Of a stretch of 17,893 nucleotides of DNA, positions 1 to 8,057 are shown piece by piece. Location: the NCBI GenBank assembly GCA_029259675.1, contig JAJDES010000247.1, forward strand, positions 1-17,893. The letters run 5' to 3'. A program made the translations under genes and the position numbers. The notes beneath the pieces were generated by a model that was not told the DNA's origin, searched no databases, and was given only the letters and a program-made list of their open reading frames with translations. How positions within the stretch are numbered: position 1 is the stretch's first letter; each line of letters begins with the position of its first letter. This DNA is from Planctomycetota bacterium (GTDB lineage Bacteria; Planctomycetota; UBA1135; GCA-002686595).

Positions 1-528
1 GTGGCGATTCTCGATTGGTATGTCCTGAAAGGGCAGGGGCATTCGCTCAGCATTTCTGACGAGCGCCATCAACAGTTCTTGAAGTTTGTATATGGCATCC
101 GGCGCGAGGCCTTGCCTGACGAACTCAGTTGGTCAACTGAAACAACTGAGCGCTATGCCCGCCGCAGTTGGCTGCACATCGACAAGCTCATCCCCAGCAC
201 GAGCCGTACAGAGGTGGATACATCGCGCCTCTTGCCAAGGTGGGGTACATCCATCCAACTGCGTGGGAAGACAGTTCCGCGTGTGCCCTTCGGAACGGTA
301 CATCTACAGCGAGACGCAAATGCAATCTCCGCTACTACGAGCGGTGTAGCAGGCTTTACGCTGCTCATCTCGCCCGAGCAATTCGACCTATCTCAGCCGC
401 TGACGCTGACGGTGAACGGAAGCCTGGTCCGCAATGAGATCCCGCAGCCGTCGGTGAAAACCATGCTTCACTGGGCCGCCCGCGATGACGACCGCTCGAT
501 GCTTTTTGCGGCTGCATGGAGCCAATAG
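1..528 (+). CDS. C-terminal part of a dienelactone hydrolase / prolyl-oligopeptidase-like protein (5' truncated)
   Basis: The reading frame is open from the first base and stops with TAG at 526-528, so the gene begins outside the window; the GTG at base 1 need not be the start. The visible 175 residues resemble the region that follows the alpha/beta-hydrolase domain in dienelactone hydrolase/S9-like proteins. There is a helical stretch with a P-x-E-L-S-W-S-T-E segment near residues 38-46, then R-R-S-W-L-H-I-D near 54-61. After that come beta strands of the type G-F-T-L-L-I-S-P-E-Q-F-D-L (near 117-129), then L-T-V-N-G, and a final H-W-A-A-R-D-D-D-R-S-M-L-F. No catalytic triad is expected in this part, so enzyme activity rests on the missing N-terminus. 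Family assignment is from recalled sequence pattern. It ends 113 bp before the convergent peptidase gene. Confidence 0.6.
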   Translation: MAILDWYVLKGQGHSLSISDERHQQFLKFVYGIRREALPDELSWSTETTERYARRSWLHIDKLIPSTSRTEVDTSRLLPRWGTSIQLRGKTVPRVPFGTVHLQRDANAISATTSGVAGFTLLISPEQFDLSQPLTLTVNGSLVRNEIPQPSVKTMLHWAARDDDRSMLFAAAWSQ

Positions 529-601
529 CTGCAAGGGTCCGATTCCCAGCACTCCGCATCCATTCAGCGACCTGGAGCCCCGAGCGAAGGCTGGGGAACG
601 T

Positions 602-629
602 TTCCCTGCCGCGGCCGCGCGGCAGGGAA
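602..629. terminator. Strong hairpin between convergent genes, probable bidirectional terminator
   Basis: Bases 602-612 (ttccctgccgc) pair perfectly with 619-629, giving an 11-bp GC-rich stem around a 6-nt loop (ggccgc). It lies between the stop of the plus-strand hydrolase-like gene (528) and the stop of the minus-strand peptidase gene (644-642). Neither side has a clear run of T, so it is not a textbook intrinsic terminator. Its position between two gene ends makes a terminator or 3'-end stabiliser the simplest reading. Confidence 0.55.
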
Positions 630-641
630 GCTGGACCGCAA

Positions 642-2774
642 TTACCAAATGCGGATGCGTTCCTCCGGGGGCAGGTAGAGGGCGTCTTCGGGTTGCACGT
701 CAAAGGCTTCGTACCACTCGTCTAGGTTGCGCACGACTCCGTTCGTGCGGAATTCCGTGGGCGAGTGGGGATTGGTGATGAGTTGTTGAAGCAGGGCTTC
801 ATCGCGCATCTTGGAACGCCACACTTGAGCCCATGCCATGAAGAAGCGTTGGTCTCCGGTGTAGCCGTTGATGATGGGAGCTTCTTCGCCGCTGAGGGCG
901 ATCTTGTAGGCGCGGTAGGCCATGGAGAGCCCGCCCAAATCTCCGATGTTCTCGCCGAGGGTCAGTCGTCCGTTGACACATTCTCCGCCGCCGGCCGGGG
1001 GACAAAATTGGTCGTATTGCGCTACCAAGGCGTCGGTGAGTTTTTCAAAGGCGGCGCGATCTTCCGCCGTCCACCAGTCGCGCAGAACTCCGTCTCCATC
1101 CGACTTGGATCCTTGATCGTCGAAGCCGTGGCCCATTTCGTGACCGATCACTCCACCGATGCCGCCATAGTTGACTGCGGGGTCCGCCGTCAAATTGAAG
1201 AAGGGCGGTTGCAGAATTGCGGCCGGAAAGACGATCTCGTTTGCGGGCGGGTAGTAGTAGGCATTCACCGTTTGCGGTGTCATGAACCACTCATCTTTGT
1301 CGACGGGTTGGCCCAGCTTGGAGATGTTGTCCAAGTAGCCCCATTTTGCGGAAGCCATTGAATTGCCGAACGCATCGTCCGGGGTTACTTCGAGCGTTTC
1401 ATAGGTCTCGAAGTTCTTGCGGTAACCGATCTTGGGCGTGAACTTGGAGAGCTTGTCGTGCGCGGCCAGCTTTGTGTCCGCACCCATCCAATCAATTTCC
1501 TTCAGGTTGGCGGCCATAGCGAGGCGCAAGTTGCCAACCAGTTCGTCCATGGCGGCTTTGTTGGCGACGGGGAAGTGGCGCTGGACGTAGACCTTGCCGA
1601 TGCCTTCGCCAAGTGCAGCTTGGGTCACAGAGACCGCACGCTTCCAGCGTTCGCGTTGTTCCGGCTGTCCGCGCAATGTGCGCCCGTAGAAGTCAAAATT
1701 GGCATCGTCGATGCGCTTCGGCAGGGTGCCCGCATTGCTCGAAAGAATTCCGGCGGCAAGGTAAGCCTTCCAATGATCGAGCGGAGCCGAGCCGGCCAAT
1801 TGAAAGAGCCCGGCCACTCCCGTTCCCAGCTTGGAGAGTTGTTCTGCGGTTAGTCCGGCAGCCTTAATCTCCTCGGCCGTCGGAGCAACTTGTCCGACAA
1901 CCATTTCTTGCTCGGCTGCAAGTCCGGCCGCTTCCAGAACGGCACGAATGGGGAAGTTGCCGGCCAAAGCAACCAGCTCCGCCTGTGTGAGCAAGTTGTA
2001 GGTGAGGTCGCGGTTGCGCCCGAGCGTGCGGTCCCAATGGGCGCGTGCCATTTTGGTTTCCAGCTCGAGAACCATGTCGGCGGCGGCGTCGCCATCGTCG
2101 TAACCGGCTTCACTGAGCAAGAACGAGAGGTATGCGTGGTACTTGGCGCGAATCTCTAGGTTCTTTTCATTGTCAACTAGGTAGAAGTCGCGATCGGGCA
2201 AGCCAAGTCCGCCCTGACCCACTTGCAAGATGTAGCGTTTCGGATTCTTGGGGTCGAGCCCGACAAAGGCGCTGTAGGGACTTCCGTATCCCACCGTTCC
2301 AAAAAGCGTGGCGAGGTCTTCGCGAGTTTGGATGGCCGCGATGCGATCCAAAAAGGGTTGGACGGGTCGCAGGCCTCTGGCTTCGATCGCATCTTCGTCC
2401 ATGTAGGCATTGAAGACTGCCGCGATTTTGCCTTCCAACGTGTTGACGGGCGGATTGGCTTCGGCCAAGTCCTCAATGATGAACTTGACGCGTTGCTCTG
2501 ACTTTTCAGCCAATAAAGTAAAGCCCCCGTAGCGCGAACGATCAGCGGGAATGTCAAACCTGTCCAACCAAGTTCCATTGACATAGGCGTAGAAGTCGTC
2601 GCCGGGCTTGATGCTGGTATTGATTGCCGTTTCGTCGATACCATAACTGCCCCAATAGTCCGGCGCAGTGGTGACTACTTCTCGAGTGGTCGATTCCATT
2701 TTCATCGCTTGGCAACCTGTAATCAGAAGGGCCAGCGAAGAGGCGTACAGAAGGCGTGTCATAGGGATACTCAT
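642..2774 (-). CDS. M13 family zinc metallopeptidase, lipoprotein (neprilysin/PepO-like)
   Basis: This is an endopeptidase of the neprilysin/PepO family, likely lipid-anchored and outside the inner membrane. With the start at 2774 it has 710 residues, close to the usual M13 size. The start was chosen because residues 1-21 form a lipoprotein signal with hydrophobic core and lipobox I-T-G-C (Cys21, followed by Gln, which suggests the outer membrane). ATG at 2762 is an equally possible start. The upstream in-frame ATG at 2945 would add 57 non-signal residues. Zinc site: HEMGH at 545-549 and E608 in E-N-I-G-D. N-A-Y-Y lies at 504-507, and H670 and R676 are near the C-terminus. Spacing from N504 to H545 (41) and H545 to E608 (63) matches what I recall for neprilysin. 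The protein ends R-I-R-I-W, where eukaryotic relatives end in C-x-x-W. No Shine-Dalgarno is visible before either start. Confidence 0.95.
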   Translation of the reverse strand: MSIPMTRLLYASSLALLITGCQAMKMESTTREVVTTAPDYWGSYGIDETAINTSIKPGDDFYAYVNGTWLDRFDIPADRSRYGGFTLLAEKSEQRVKFIIEDLAEANPPVNTLEGKIAAVFNAYMDEDAIEARGLRPVQPFLDRIAAIQTREDLATLFGTVGYGSPYSAFVGLDPKNPKRYILQVGQGGLGLPDRDFYLVDNEKNLEIRAKYHAYLSFLLSEAGYDDGDAAADMVLELETKMARAHWDRTLGRNRDLTYNLLTQAELVALAGNFPIRAVLEAAGLAAEQEMVVGQVAPTAEEIKAAGLTAEQLSKLGTGVAGLFQLAGSAPLDHWKAYLAAGILSSNAGTLPKRIDDANFDFYGRTLRGQPEQRERWKRAVSVTQAALGEGIGKVYVQRHFPVANKAAMDELVGNLRLAMAANLKEIDWMGADTKLAAHDKLSKFTPKIGYRKNFETYETLEVTPDDAFGNSMASAKWGYLDNISKLGQPVDKDEWFMTPQTVNAYYYPPANEIVFPAAILQPPFFNLTADPAVNYGGIGGVIGHEMGHGFDDQGSKSDGDGVLRDWWTAEDRAAFEKLTDALVAQYDQFCPPAGGGECVNGRLTLGENIGDLGGLSMAYRAYKIALSGEEAPIINGYTGDQRFFMAWAQVWRSKMRDEALLQQLITNPHSPTEFRTNGVVRNLDEWYEAFDVQPEDALYLPPEERIRIW

Positions 2775-3141
2775 ACGGTTTCGTGGAGAGGTGGGATTCG
2801 GGCTAGTTCTAACCGATTTGCCTGATGGTGGAGAGTCCCCTAGCCCTCCCGAATGGGACTTCGCACGCCACAGCTGCAGGACCCAGCTCAGCGGCATCGC
2901 CCAAATCAGCGAGATCGCCCCATCCAGCCGCTTTGCGCAACGCAAAACCCTTGCTCGGGCCCGAGCACCGGCCAGGCAGCTCGGATTTGCTCAGCCTGGA
3001 GGAATGTACTGCTAGGAGGAATGTACTGCTAGGAGGAATGCACGGCAGGAGAAATGCACGGCAGGAGATTGCACAGCCCTGAGGATTGAGGCCATTCAGC
3101 AGAATAGGCCCAATTCAGACGCTGTGCCCAGCCCTGCGTGG
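2775..3141. other. 367-bp noncoding gap with tandem repeat, between two minus-strand genes
   Basis: No credible gene lies here. It must hold the promoter of the M13 peptidase and the 3' end of the Na/Pi transporter transcript. The most visible structure is the tandem repeat at 2998-3079. The transporter end has only weak hairpin potential (a 4-bp stem, GCTG/CAGC, just after its stop), with no T-run. A plus-strand frame at 2825-3082 is open but has no family resemblance. Confidence 0.6.
2998..3079. repeat. Five tandem 16-17 bp units, GGAG(G/A)-A-ATG type
   Basis: Units on the plus strand are 2998-3014 and 3015-3031 (identical, GGAGGAATGTACTGCTA), 3032-3047 (GGAGGAATGCACGGCA), 3048-3063 (GGAGAAATGCACGGCA) and a decayed fifth at 3064-3079 (GGAGATTGCACAGCCC). 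Units 1-3 contain a consensus SD core one base from an ATG. In units 1 and 2 the frame ATG-TAC-TGC-TAG closes after three codons. The third ATG opens a 14-codon frame (stop TGA at 3080-3082). The units become more diverged toward the transporter gene. This could be a simple slipped-strand minisatellite or a functional array. Confidence 0.85.
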
Positions 3142-5151
3142 CTACTCAAGGGCCTCGGCGATGTTCTTGGCGTGCGCGCGTACGCGAAGGTAAGCGTTGA
3201 GCATCGTTGAGTAGGACATGCTTTGAATCGGATCCACGCGTTCCTTTGAAAGTGATTCAAGGTGAGCATTGCGCATCTCCTTGGCCACATGGTTGATGGC
3301 CTTACTCTCAGTTGTGGCTCGTTGAAGGTTGTTGGCATGGGGGTTTTCAAATCCATCCGTGATGAGATCCACGTAATGACTCACCCGAGTGTGCAGCCCC
3401 CAGAGTTTTTGTTGCTCAGAGTCCTTGAGCGTCAGCTTGTGCTCGCAAAGCCTCAAGTGAGCTTTGAGGATCTTGCTGATGTAATCGCTGATCGACTCAT
3501 ACTCATCAGCTACGCGCAGTTGCTGGCGAGCTTCCGTGGCTACGCTTTGCGGCGTTGATGCGGCCAAGACCTCGGTCAGGAATTCAATCACTTCCTGTTG
3601 CACGTTGTCGAGGATCGCTTCGCGGTGCAAAACCTTCTTGACGAGTTCAGGGTCCGGATGATCCGACTTAAGCAAGTCGCCTGTCCAGTCGAGCATCTTG
3701 TGCACGCCCAACGCCATTTTCTTGATCTCACCACGGCTGTTTTGAATGGCGAGAACAGGGGACTCAATGAGGCGGATGTCGAGCGTGGAGAGATGCGGGA
3801 TTTCCTTGACCGAGGGATCGGGGACAACTCGTTCGAGCAAGGCTGCAAAGCCGCGCACGAACGGAATGAAAATCAGAGTGTTGGTGACGTTGAAGCCCGT
3901 GTGAACGGCCGCGACGCCAAAGGTGACAATTTGAGCGTAGTTGGCTTGATCCAGTCGCAGGCCCACCGGGCCGTCGCCGAATTTCCACTGCACGAAACTG
4001 TTGATGACTCGGATGTAAATGAAAAACACTGCCGTGATCCACACCACCCCAATGAGATTGAAGGACACGTGCGCGTAGGCTGCGCGCTTGGCAGTGACTG
4101 TTGCGCCGATTGAAGCGAGCCAGGCTGTAATGGTCGTTCCGATGTTCTCGCCAAGCACGAGCGCGGCTGCCGTTTCAAAGGGAATCGCACCCGTCGAGAC
4201 CAGGCCGATCGTGATGCCCAGTGTTGCCGATGAACTCTGGACCAGAAAGGTGAGGACGCAACCTGCGGCGGCGCACTTTAGAACTCCGGTGTAACTGTCC
4301 GCAGTGAACCACGCGAAGGCCTCCTGGAACATGGGGACATCGCGCATCGGCTTAAAGCCGTTTTTCATCAGCTCAAGCCCGAAGAAGATCATGCCCAGGC
4401 CCATTAGGGCCATGGCGATGAAACGAAGGCGATCCCGCTTGGAAAACAGATAGGCAAAGACACTGACACCGAGGATCGGCAGGCCGTACTTGCCCACTTT
4501 CAGCACTAGGATCCAGCCGGTAATGGTTGTGCCGACGTTGGCGCCCATGATCACGCCTATGGCTTGATGCAACTGCATCAATCCGCTGTTGACCAAGCCC
4601 ACAACAATCACCGTCGTGATGGAACTGGATTGCACGAGGCAAGTCACGCCGGTTCCCACGCCGATTGCCAAGAAGCGATTCTCCGTCAGCGCATTGATCA
4701 TGCTGCGCAGCCGGTTGCCGGCAATGGCTTGAATTCCATCGGACATGTTGCGCATGCCGATCAGGAAAATGCCGAGCCCGCCGATGACGGAAAAGAGCAT
4801 TTTCATCAGGTCGGGATTGACGCGCTTATTCAGCTCCTCGAACTTTTCCTTCGCAACTTCTGCCCACTCGGCAGCGTAGGGGTGGTCCGGATTGGCATCC
4901 CTTGCCAGCTGAAAGGCTTCGGCAGCCAATTCGAGCCTGATCAAATCCTTAGGGCTGCCGTCGAGGCGTTCGTAGAAATCGAAGCCAATTCGAAAAAGGC
5001 CGTCCGCATCTCCGCTTTCAAGTTCCGTTAGCCGTTCGGCGAACTCCACTTGCTGCACGGACACAACTTGTTCTTGTGCGGCATGGGCAGGCGAAAACCA
5101 CGCAAGGCAAAGCCCAGCCAGGATGGACTGGAGCAGGCAACGAATGATCAT
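3142..5151 (-). CDS. Na+/phosphate cotransporter family protein with PhoU-like domain and exported N-terminal extension
   Basis: This is an inner-membrane sodium-dependent phosphate transporter of the NptA/PNaS (SLC34-like) family, 669 residues. The family's inverted pair of motifs is plain. Q-S-S-S lies at 174-177 followed by G-A-N-V-G-T-T at 203-209, and again Q-S-S-S at 305-308 followed by G-E-N-I-G-T-T at 334-340. Membrane helices run from about 116 to 440. Residues from about 455 to the end are helical and resemble the cytoplasmic PhoU-like domain common in bacterial members. Residues 1-24 look like a signal peptide (core L-L-Q-S-I-L-A-G-L-C-L-A-W-F, A-H-A cleavage). They are followed by about 90 soluble, acidic, helical residues before the first transporter helix; bacterial relatives usually begin at that helix. 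No Shine-Dalgarno and no pho-box-like repeat was seen upstream. Whether phosphate is imported, or exported to protect the cell, cannot be told from sequence. Confidence 0.92.
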   Translation of the reverse strand: MIIRCLLQSILAGLCLAWFSPAHAAQEQVVSVQQVEFAERLTELESGDADGLFRIGFDFYERLDGSPKDLIRLELAAEAFQLARDANPDHPYAAEWAEVAKEKFEELNKRVNPDLMKMLFSVIGGLGIFLIGMRNMSDGIQAIAGNRLRSMINALTENRFLAIGVGTGVTCLVQSSSITTVIVVGLVNSGLMQLHQAIGVIMGANVGTTITGWILVLKVGKYGLPILGVSVFAYLFSKRDRLRFIAMALMGLGMIFFGLELMKNGFKPMRDVPMFQEAFAWFTADSYTGVLKCAAAGCVLTFLVQSSSATLGITIGLVSTGAIPFETAAALVLGENIGTTITAWLASIGATVTAKRAAYAHVSFNLIGVVWITAVFFIYIRVINSFVQWKFGDGPVGLRLDQANYAQIVTFGVAAVHTGFNVTNTLIFIPFVRGFAALLERVVPDPSVKEIPHLSTLDIRLIESPVLAIQNSRGEIKKMALGVHKMLDWTGDLLKSDHPDPELVKKVLHREAILDNVQQEVIEFLTEVLAASTPQSVATEARQQLRVADEYESISDYISKILKAHLRLCEHKLTLKDSEQQKLWGLHTRVSHYVDLITDGFENPHANNLQRATTESKAINHVAKEMRNAHLESLSKERVDPIQSMSYSTMLNAYLRVRAHAKNIAEALE

Positions 5152-5556
5152 TTTGTGAGAAGCGGGGGAGACGCGAATGAACTTGACCGGAAAAGGTCCT
5201 CGAACGGTATTACCGGTGAGCCCTGTGGCAAGCCTCAGTTGAGGAACTCGCGACTGGCAGCATCAAAATGCGGAAAGTGAGGCCCGGAGCCTCACCCGAT
5301 TCGTGGGCAATTTGCCGCTTCCATTCCCGCCCACGGTCGGCTAGGACGCCGATGCTTCGCGGTGGAGGCTGTCGTGAATGGGAGCAGATCGGGACCGAGC
5401 TCTATGGCTCATTCGATCTCGTGGCGCACGAACTCGGCGCTAGGAATCGGCAATGGTCCTTGTGCAGGCGTGCATTCCATTCTCTCGCCAATTGCCGCGG
5501 GAAGCGGCCACCAGGGAGGGCGAATCCTTCGATCTTGTCTGAAAGGAGTTGCTCGC
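5152..5556. other. 405-bp noncoding gap between transporter and flavoprotein genes
   Basis: Several short frames are open here, but none resembles a protein family. The stretch should contain the promoter of the Na/Pi transporter and the 3' region of the flavoprotein transcript. Recognisable structures are the hairpin at 5277-5295 and a short inverted repeat at 5233-5244 (cctca-gt-tgagg) about 85 bases before the transporter start. A further short inverted repeat, cggta-t-taccg, lies near 5204-5214. Confidence 0.55.
5277..5295 (-). terminator. Hairpin, possible terminator downstream of the flavoprotein gene
   Basis: GTGAGGC (5277-5283) pairs perfectly with GCCTCAC (5289-5295) around a 5-nt loop. 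Read on the minus strand, the stem is followed by TTTCCGCATTTTG, a moderately T-rich tail. It lies about 260 bases after the flavoprotein stop, which is far for its own terminator. It could also guard the transporter promoter from read-through. Assignment is by structure only. Confidence 0.4.
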
Positions 5557-6759
5557 CTACTTCGGATTGCGTGCTGCGGCGCGACCGGCGAGCGTGCCCG
5601 TGGCCAAGCAGGCGTGTAGTAGGTAGCCGCCGGTCGGGGCATCCCAGTCAATCATCTCGCCGGCGGCATACACCCCGGGTAGACGCTTGAGCATCAGGTT
5701 CTCATCGAATTCCGTCCACGCGATTCCACCGGCACTGGAGATGGCTTCCCGCAAAGGCCGCGGACCACTCAACTCGATGCGGCAATGCTTGAGTTCCGCG
5801 GTGACTTGCTCAGAAGATGTCCAAGGCCCGCGCCCTGGCATGTACTTGAGAATTGCGCGGGTTCCAGGATCGAGGTTAAGGCGCCGGAATGCTTCGCGGG
5901 TGAAGTTGCGTTGCACATTGCCCATGCGCCGCAACAAGTCGGCTTTGCTCTGATGGGGTTTGAAGTCGATGGCAATGCCGGGATCCGGCATGGTGCGCAG
6001 CGTGGGGCCGAGCGCATACAGGGGCCCACCCTCCAAGCCGTAGCGAGTGATCGTCAATTCGCCGCTCCGTGCTTGGTCGCCGGCGTGCACTTGTAGGTTC
6101 TTGAGCGGAAGCCCCTCGGCTTGTCTCAATAGGTCTGCGGGCCAAGAAGTTTCCCATCCACAATTGGATGCACGCAAGGGAGCCACCCTAATTCCCGCTG
6201 CTTCAAGGATGCTTGTCCACGATCCGTCCGAGCCGCACTTGGGCCAGGATCCACCACCCAACGCAAGAATGACGGCATCCCACGCTTGGGTTGTGCATTC
6301 GCCCCCATGCTCGAAGAGCATTTGCTTGTCCGCATCAAATCCTATCCAACGTTGATTGGTGCGAATGTGGACACCCAACTTGGCTAGCCGGGCAATCCAA
6401 TGTCGCAACAGGGGTGTGGCCTTCATTTGCCCATTGACGGGCAAGGGAAGCACTTTTCCACTTCCGCTAACGAAGGTCTCAACGCCCAAGTCAGCGGCCC
6501 AGCGCCTGAGCGTGGCGCTGTCGAATTCGTGCAGCCATTGCCGCCAACGGTCAATTGGCAAGTCATCACCGCTGTAGCGCCCAAGAAAGCTCTCGAAACT
6601 TTCGTCGTGCGTGAGATTCAGTCCGCTTCTGCCCGCTACGAGCAACTTGCGGCCGACCGAGCGCTTGGCTTCGAAGACGGTGACCTCGGCTCCGCGCTCC
6701 GCGGCGACTTCGGCTGCACGCAAACCGGCCGGTCCGGACCCAACGACACATATTCGCAT
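5557..6759 (-). CDS. NAD(P)/FAD-dependent oxidoreductase, TIGR03862 / YhiN (HI0933)-like flavoprotein
   Basis: This is a cytoplasmic flavoprotein of the HI0933/YhiN group, probably the TIGR03862 subfamily; the physiological substrate is not known to me. The start at 6759 places the FAD-binding glycine motif G-S-G-P-A-G at residues 7-12 directly behind the first beta strand (M-R-I-C-V-V). ATG codons at 6768 and 6789 would add 3 or 10 residues. Downstream come the family's V-G-R-K-L-L-V-A-G-R-S-G-L-N-L-T segment (about 34-49), A-L-G-G-G-S-W-P-K in the middle, and the C-terminal G-V-Y-A-A-G-E-M-I-D-W-D-A-P-T-G-G-Y segment that closes the FAD site. Length (400 residues) is normal. It sits alone, 125 bases downstream of the lipoprotein gene on the same strand, so read-through from that gene is possible. 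No Shine-Dalgarno is visible. Confidence 0.88.
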   Translation of the reverse strand: MRICVVGSGPAGLRAAEVAAERGAEVTVFEAKRSVGRKLLVAGRSGLNLTHDESFESFLGRYSGDDLPIDRWRQWLHEFDSATLRRWAADLGVETFVSGSGKVLPLPVNGQMKATPLLRHWIARLAKLGVHIRTNQRWIGFDADKQMLFEHGGECTTQAWDAVILALGGGSWPKCGSDGSWTSILEAAGIRVAPLRASNCGWETSWPADLLRQAEGLPLKNLQVHAGDQARSGELTITRYGLEGGPLYALGPTLRTMPDPGIAIDFKPHQSKADLLRRMGNVQRNFTREAFRRLNLDPGTRAILKYMPGRGPWTSSEQVTAELKHCRIELSGPRPLREAISSAGGIAWTEFDENLMLKRLPGVYAAGEMIDWDAPTGGYLLHACLATGTLAGRAAARNPK

Positions 6760-6884
6760 GGCTTGCATCGTACGAAGTCGTGGCGACATTCAAGCCCGAA
6801 TTGCACGGCGGCCCTATGGCGAGCGCAGCCCGGGGCTCTGGCGCTAAGCGTTCCAGCGCTTGCCCAAGTTGAGGGACCCGCTGC

Positions 6885-7727
6885 CTAGTAGTGTCCGAAG
6901 TTGCGGGTCATGCCGAAGACCAACTGGAAATCGGGCGCATCATCGCTGAGCCCAATCACCACGCCCAGATCGAACACAAGCGAGGCGCGCGGATTGAAGG
7001 TGAAGCCCAGCGTTGTGAAAACTTGCTCGTCATCCTGTTCGGGAATGAAAACTCCCGCCAATTCGCCGAACGCGCCGATGTTGCCGGAAATCGGCGTGCT
7101 GGTGGCCAGTGCCAGTCCGTGCGCGACATCGGTGCCGCCGCTCGGGTCGCCGAGTACTTCCAGGTTGTAGTAGCCGGTCACGACATAGCGCTCAATATTC
7201 TTCGTCAGGATGCCGGCGAATGAAGCGTCGAGCTCGCCGCTGCCCAGACCTTCGCCTTCGTCGGCTGTGGGCAACTTGACCGTTGCTTGAAAGGCCGCAG
7301 AGGGCATCTCATCCGTCTCTTCCATAAAGCGGTGACGCGTGCCCAAAACAACGTCGCCGACACCGGTCTCTCTGCCTGTTGGAGTGTTCAAGTAGAAGAG
7401 GGGCGACCAGCCAACGAACACTTCCGTTGATTCACCGGACCCGTACTTCAAGGTTGCAGGTGTGTCGATTTGATCGCTGGGGTCCCATAGGCCGCCGGCT
7501 TCAAGTTCAAAGGTTCCGAAGGCAGTGGTTGAGGTGTCGGAAGAAAAGGTCGGCCGCTGTGGCGTTACGGGAGCACGGTCCCGTTGGACCGCCGTGCAAG
7601 AACTGAGAATGCCGGCCATCGCCAAGCCGGCGGGGAGTGCGCGCCGAATGGTTCTCCAGCGCCGATGCGATGAATGATTGGCGGGGACTACCGGCTCAAT
7701 AGGCTTGGAAGCAGTCAAATTTTGCAT
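6885..7727 (-). CDS. Lipidated outer-membrane beta-barrel-like protein ('MetA-pathway of phenol degradation' transporter family)
   Basis: 280 residues from the chosen ATG at 7727. It resembles the putative outer-membrane family named after the MetA pathway of phenol degradation (PF13557 type). Alternating short strands are rich in G, F, T and D, for example G-T-F-E-L-E-A-G-G, then G-V-G-D-V-V-L-G-T-R-H-R-F, then F-Q-A-T-V-K-L-P-T. The protein finishes with F-D-L-G-V-V-I-G-L and terminal M-T-R-N-F-G-H-Y, whose last aromatic residue suits barrel insertion. The N-terminus has arginines near 22-29, a hydrophobic core near 30-41 and lipobox L-S-S-C with Cys44, so a lipid anchor is predicted. The n-region is unusually long, and an internal start may be used. 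GAGG lies only 2 bases before ATG 7727. ATG codons at 7772 and 7865 are further options. Substrate unknown. Confidence 0.72.
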   Translation of the reverse strand: MQNLTASKPIEPVVPANHSSHRRWRTIRRALPAGLAMAGILSSCTAVQRDRAPVTPQRPTFSSDTSTTAFGTFELEAGGLWDPSDQIDTPATLKYGSGESTEVFVGWSPLFYLNTPTGRETGVGDVVLGTRHRFMEETDEMPSAAFQATVKLPTADEGEGLGSGELDASFAGILTKNIERYVVTGYYNLEVLGDPSGGTDVAHGLALATSTPISGNIGAFGELAGVFIPEQDDEQVFTTLGFTFNPRASLVFDLGVVIGLSDDAPDFQLVFGMTRNFGHY

Positions 7728-8057
7728 GACCTCAGTCGCTTTCGGCGAATGCGCGTTTGTTTGTCGTAGCATTGAGCTTGGGCCCCGATCATGAGTGGGG
7801 AAATTCGGGCTGCACAATCCGTGGCTCATGGTTCTTATGGCGGCCAGTATGCTGATCGCGGGCAAGCCGCGCCAACCTGAGCGTCTTCCGTGCTGCCACA
7901 GACATCTTCGCGAAAGTCCTATTTAGAGCTGTTTCGTGAGTCTTAACCGAGATCGCGGCCCCAGGGAAATTGGCAGCAATTGTCGACGCGGCGCTTGGGG
8001 GATTCGGGCCTTGCTCGACCAAAGACGGAAAGGATTCGTACGCTTTTAGTTTGGGAA
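7728..8057. other. 330-bp noncoding gap upstream of the lipidated barrel gene
   Basis: This should hold the promoter of the barrel gene and the 3' end of the sulfatase transcript. A minus-strand frame at 7789-8022 (77 residues) is open but has no recognisable family and no ribosome site, so I do not call it. No convincing terminator follows the sulfatase stop. The start of the barrel gene may lie further upstream than annotated, which would shorten this gap. Confidence 0.5.

Noticed and set aside
765..1361. 198-codon plus-strand frame over the M13 peptidase
   Set aside because: It is antisense to the conserved catalytic half of the peptidase (HExxH and E-N-I-G-D), so it is best explained as a mirror frame.
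2998..3079. CRISPR array as explanation for the tandem units
   Set aside because: Units are contiguous without unique spacers, too short (16-17 bp), and no cas gene is present.
7789..8022. 77-codon minus-strand frame upstream of the lipidated barrel gene
   Set aside because: It overlaps the optional N-terminal extension of the barrel gene, has no recognised family, and I saw no ribosome site.
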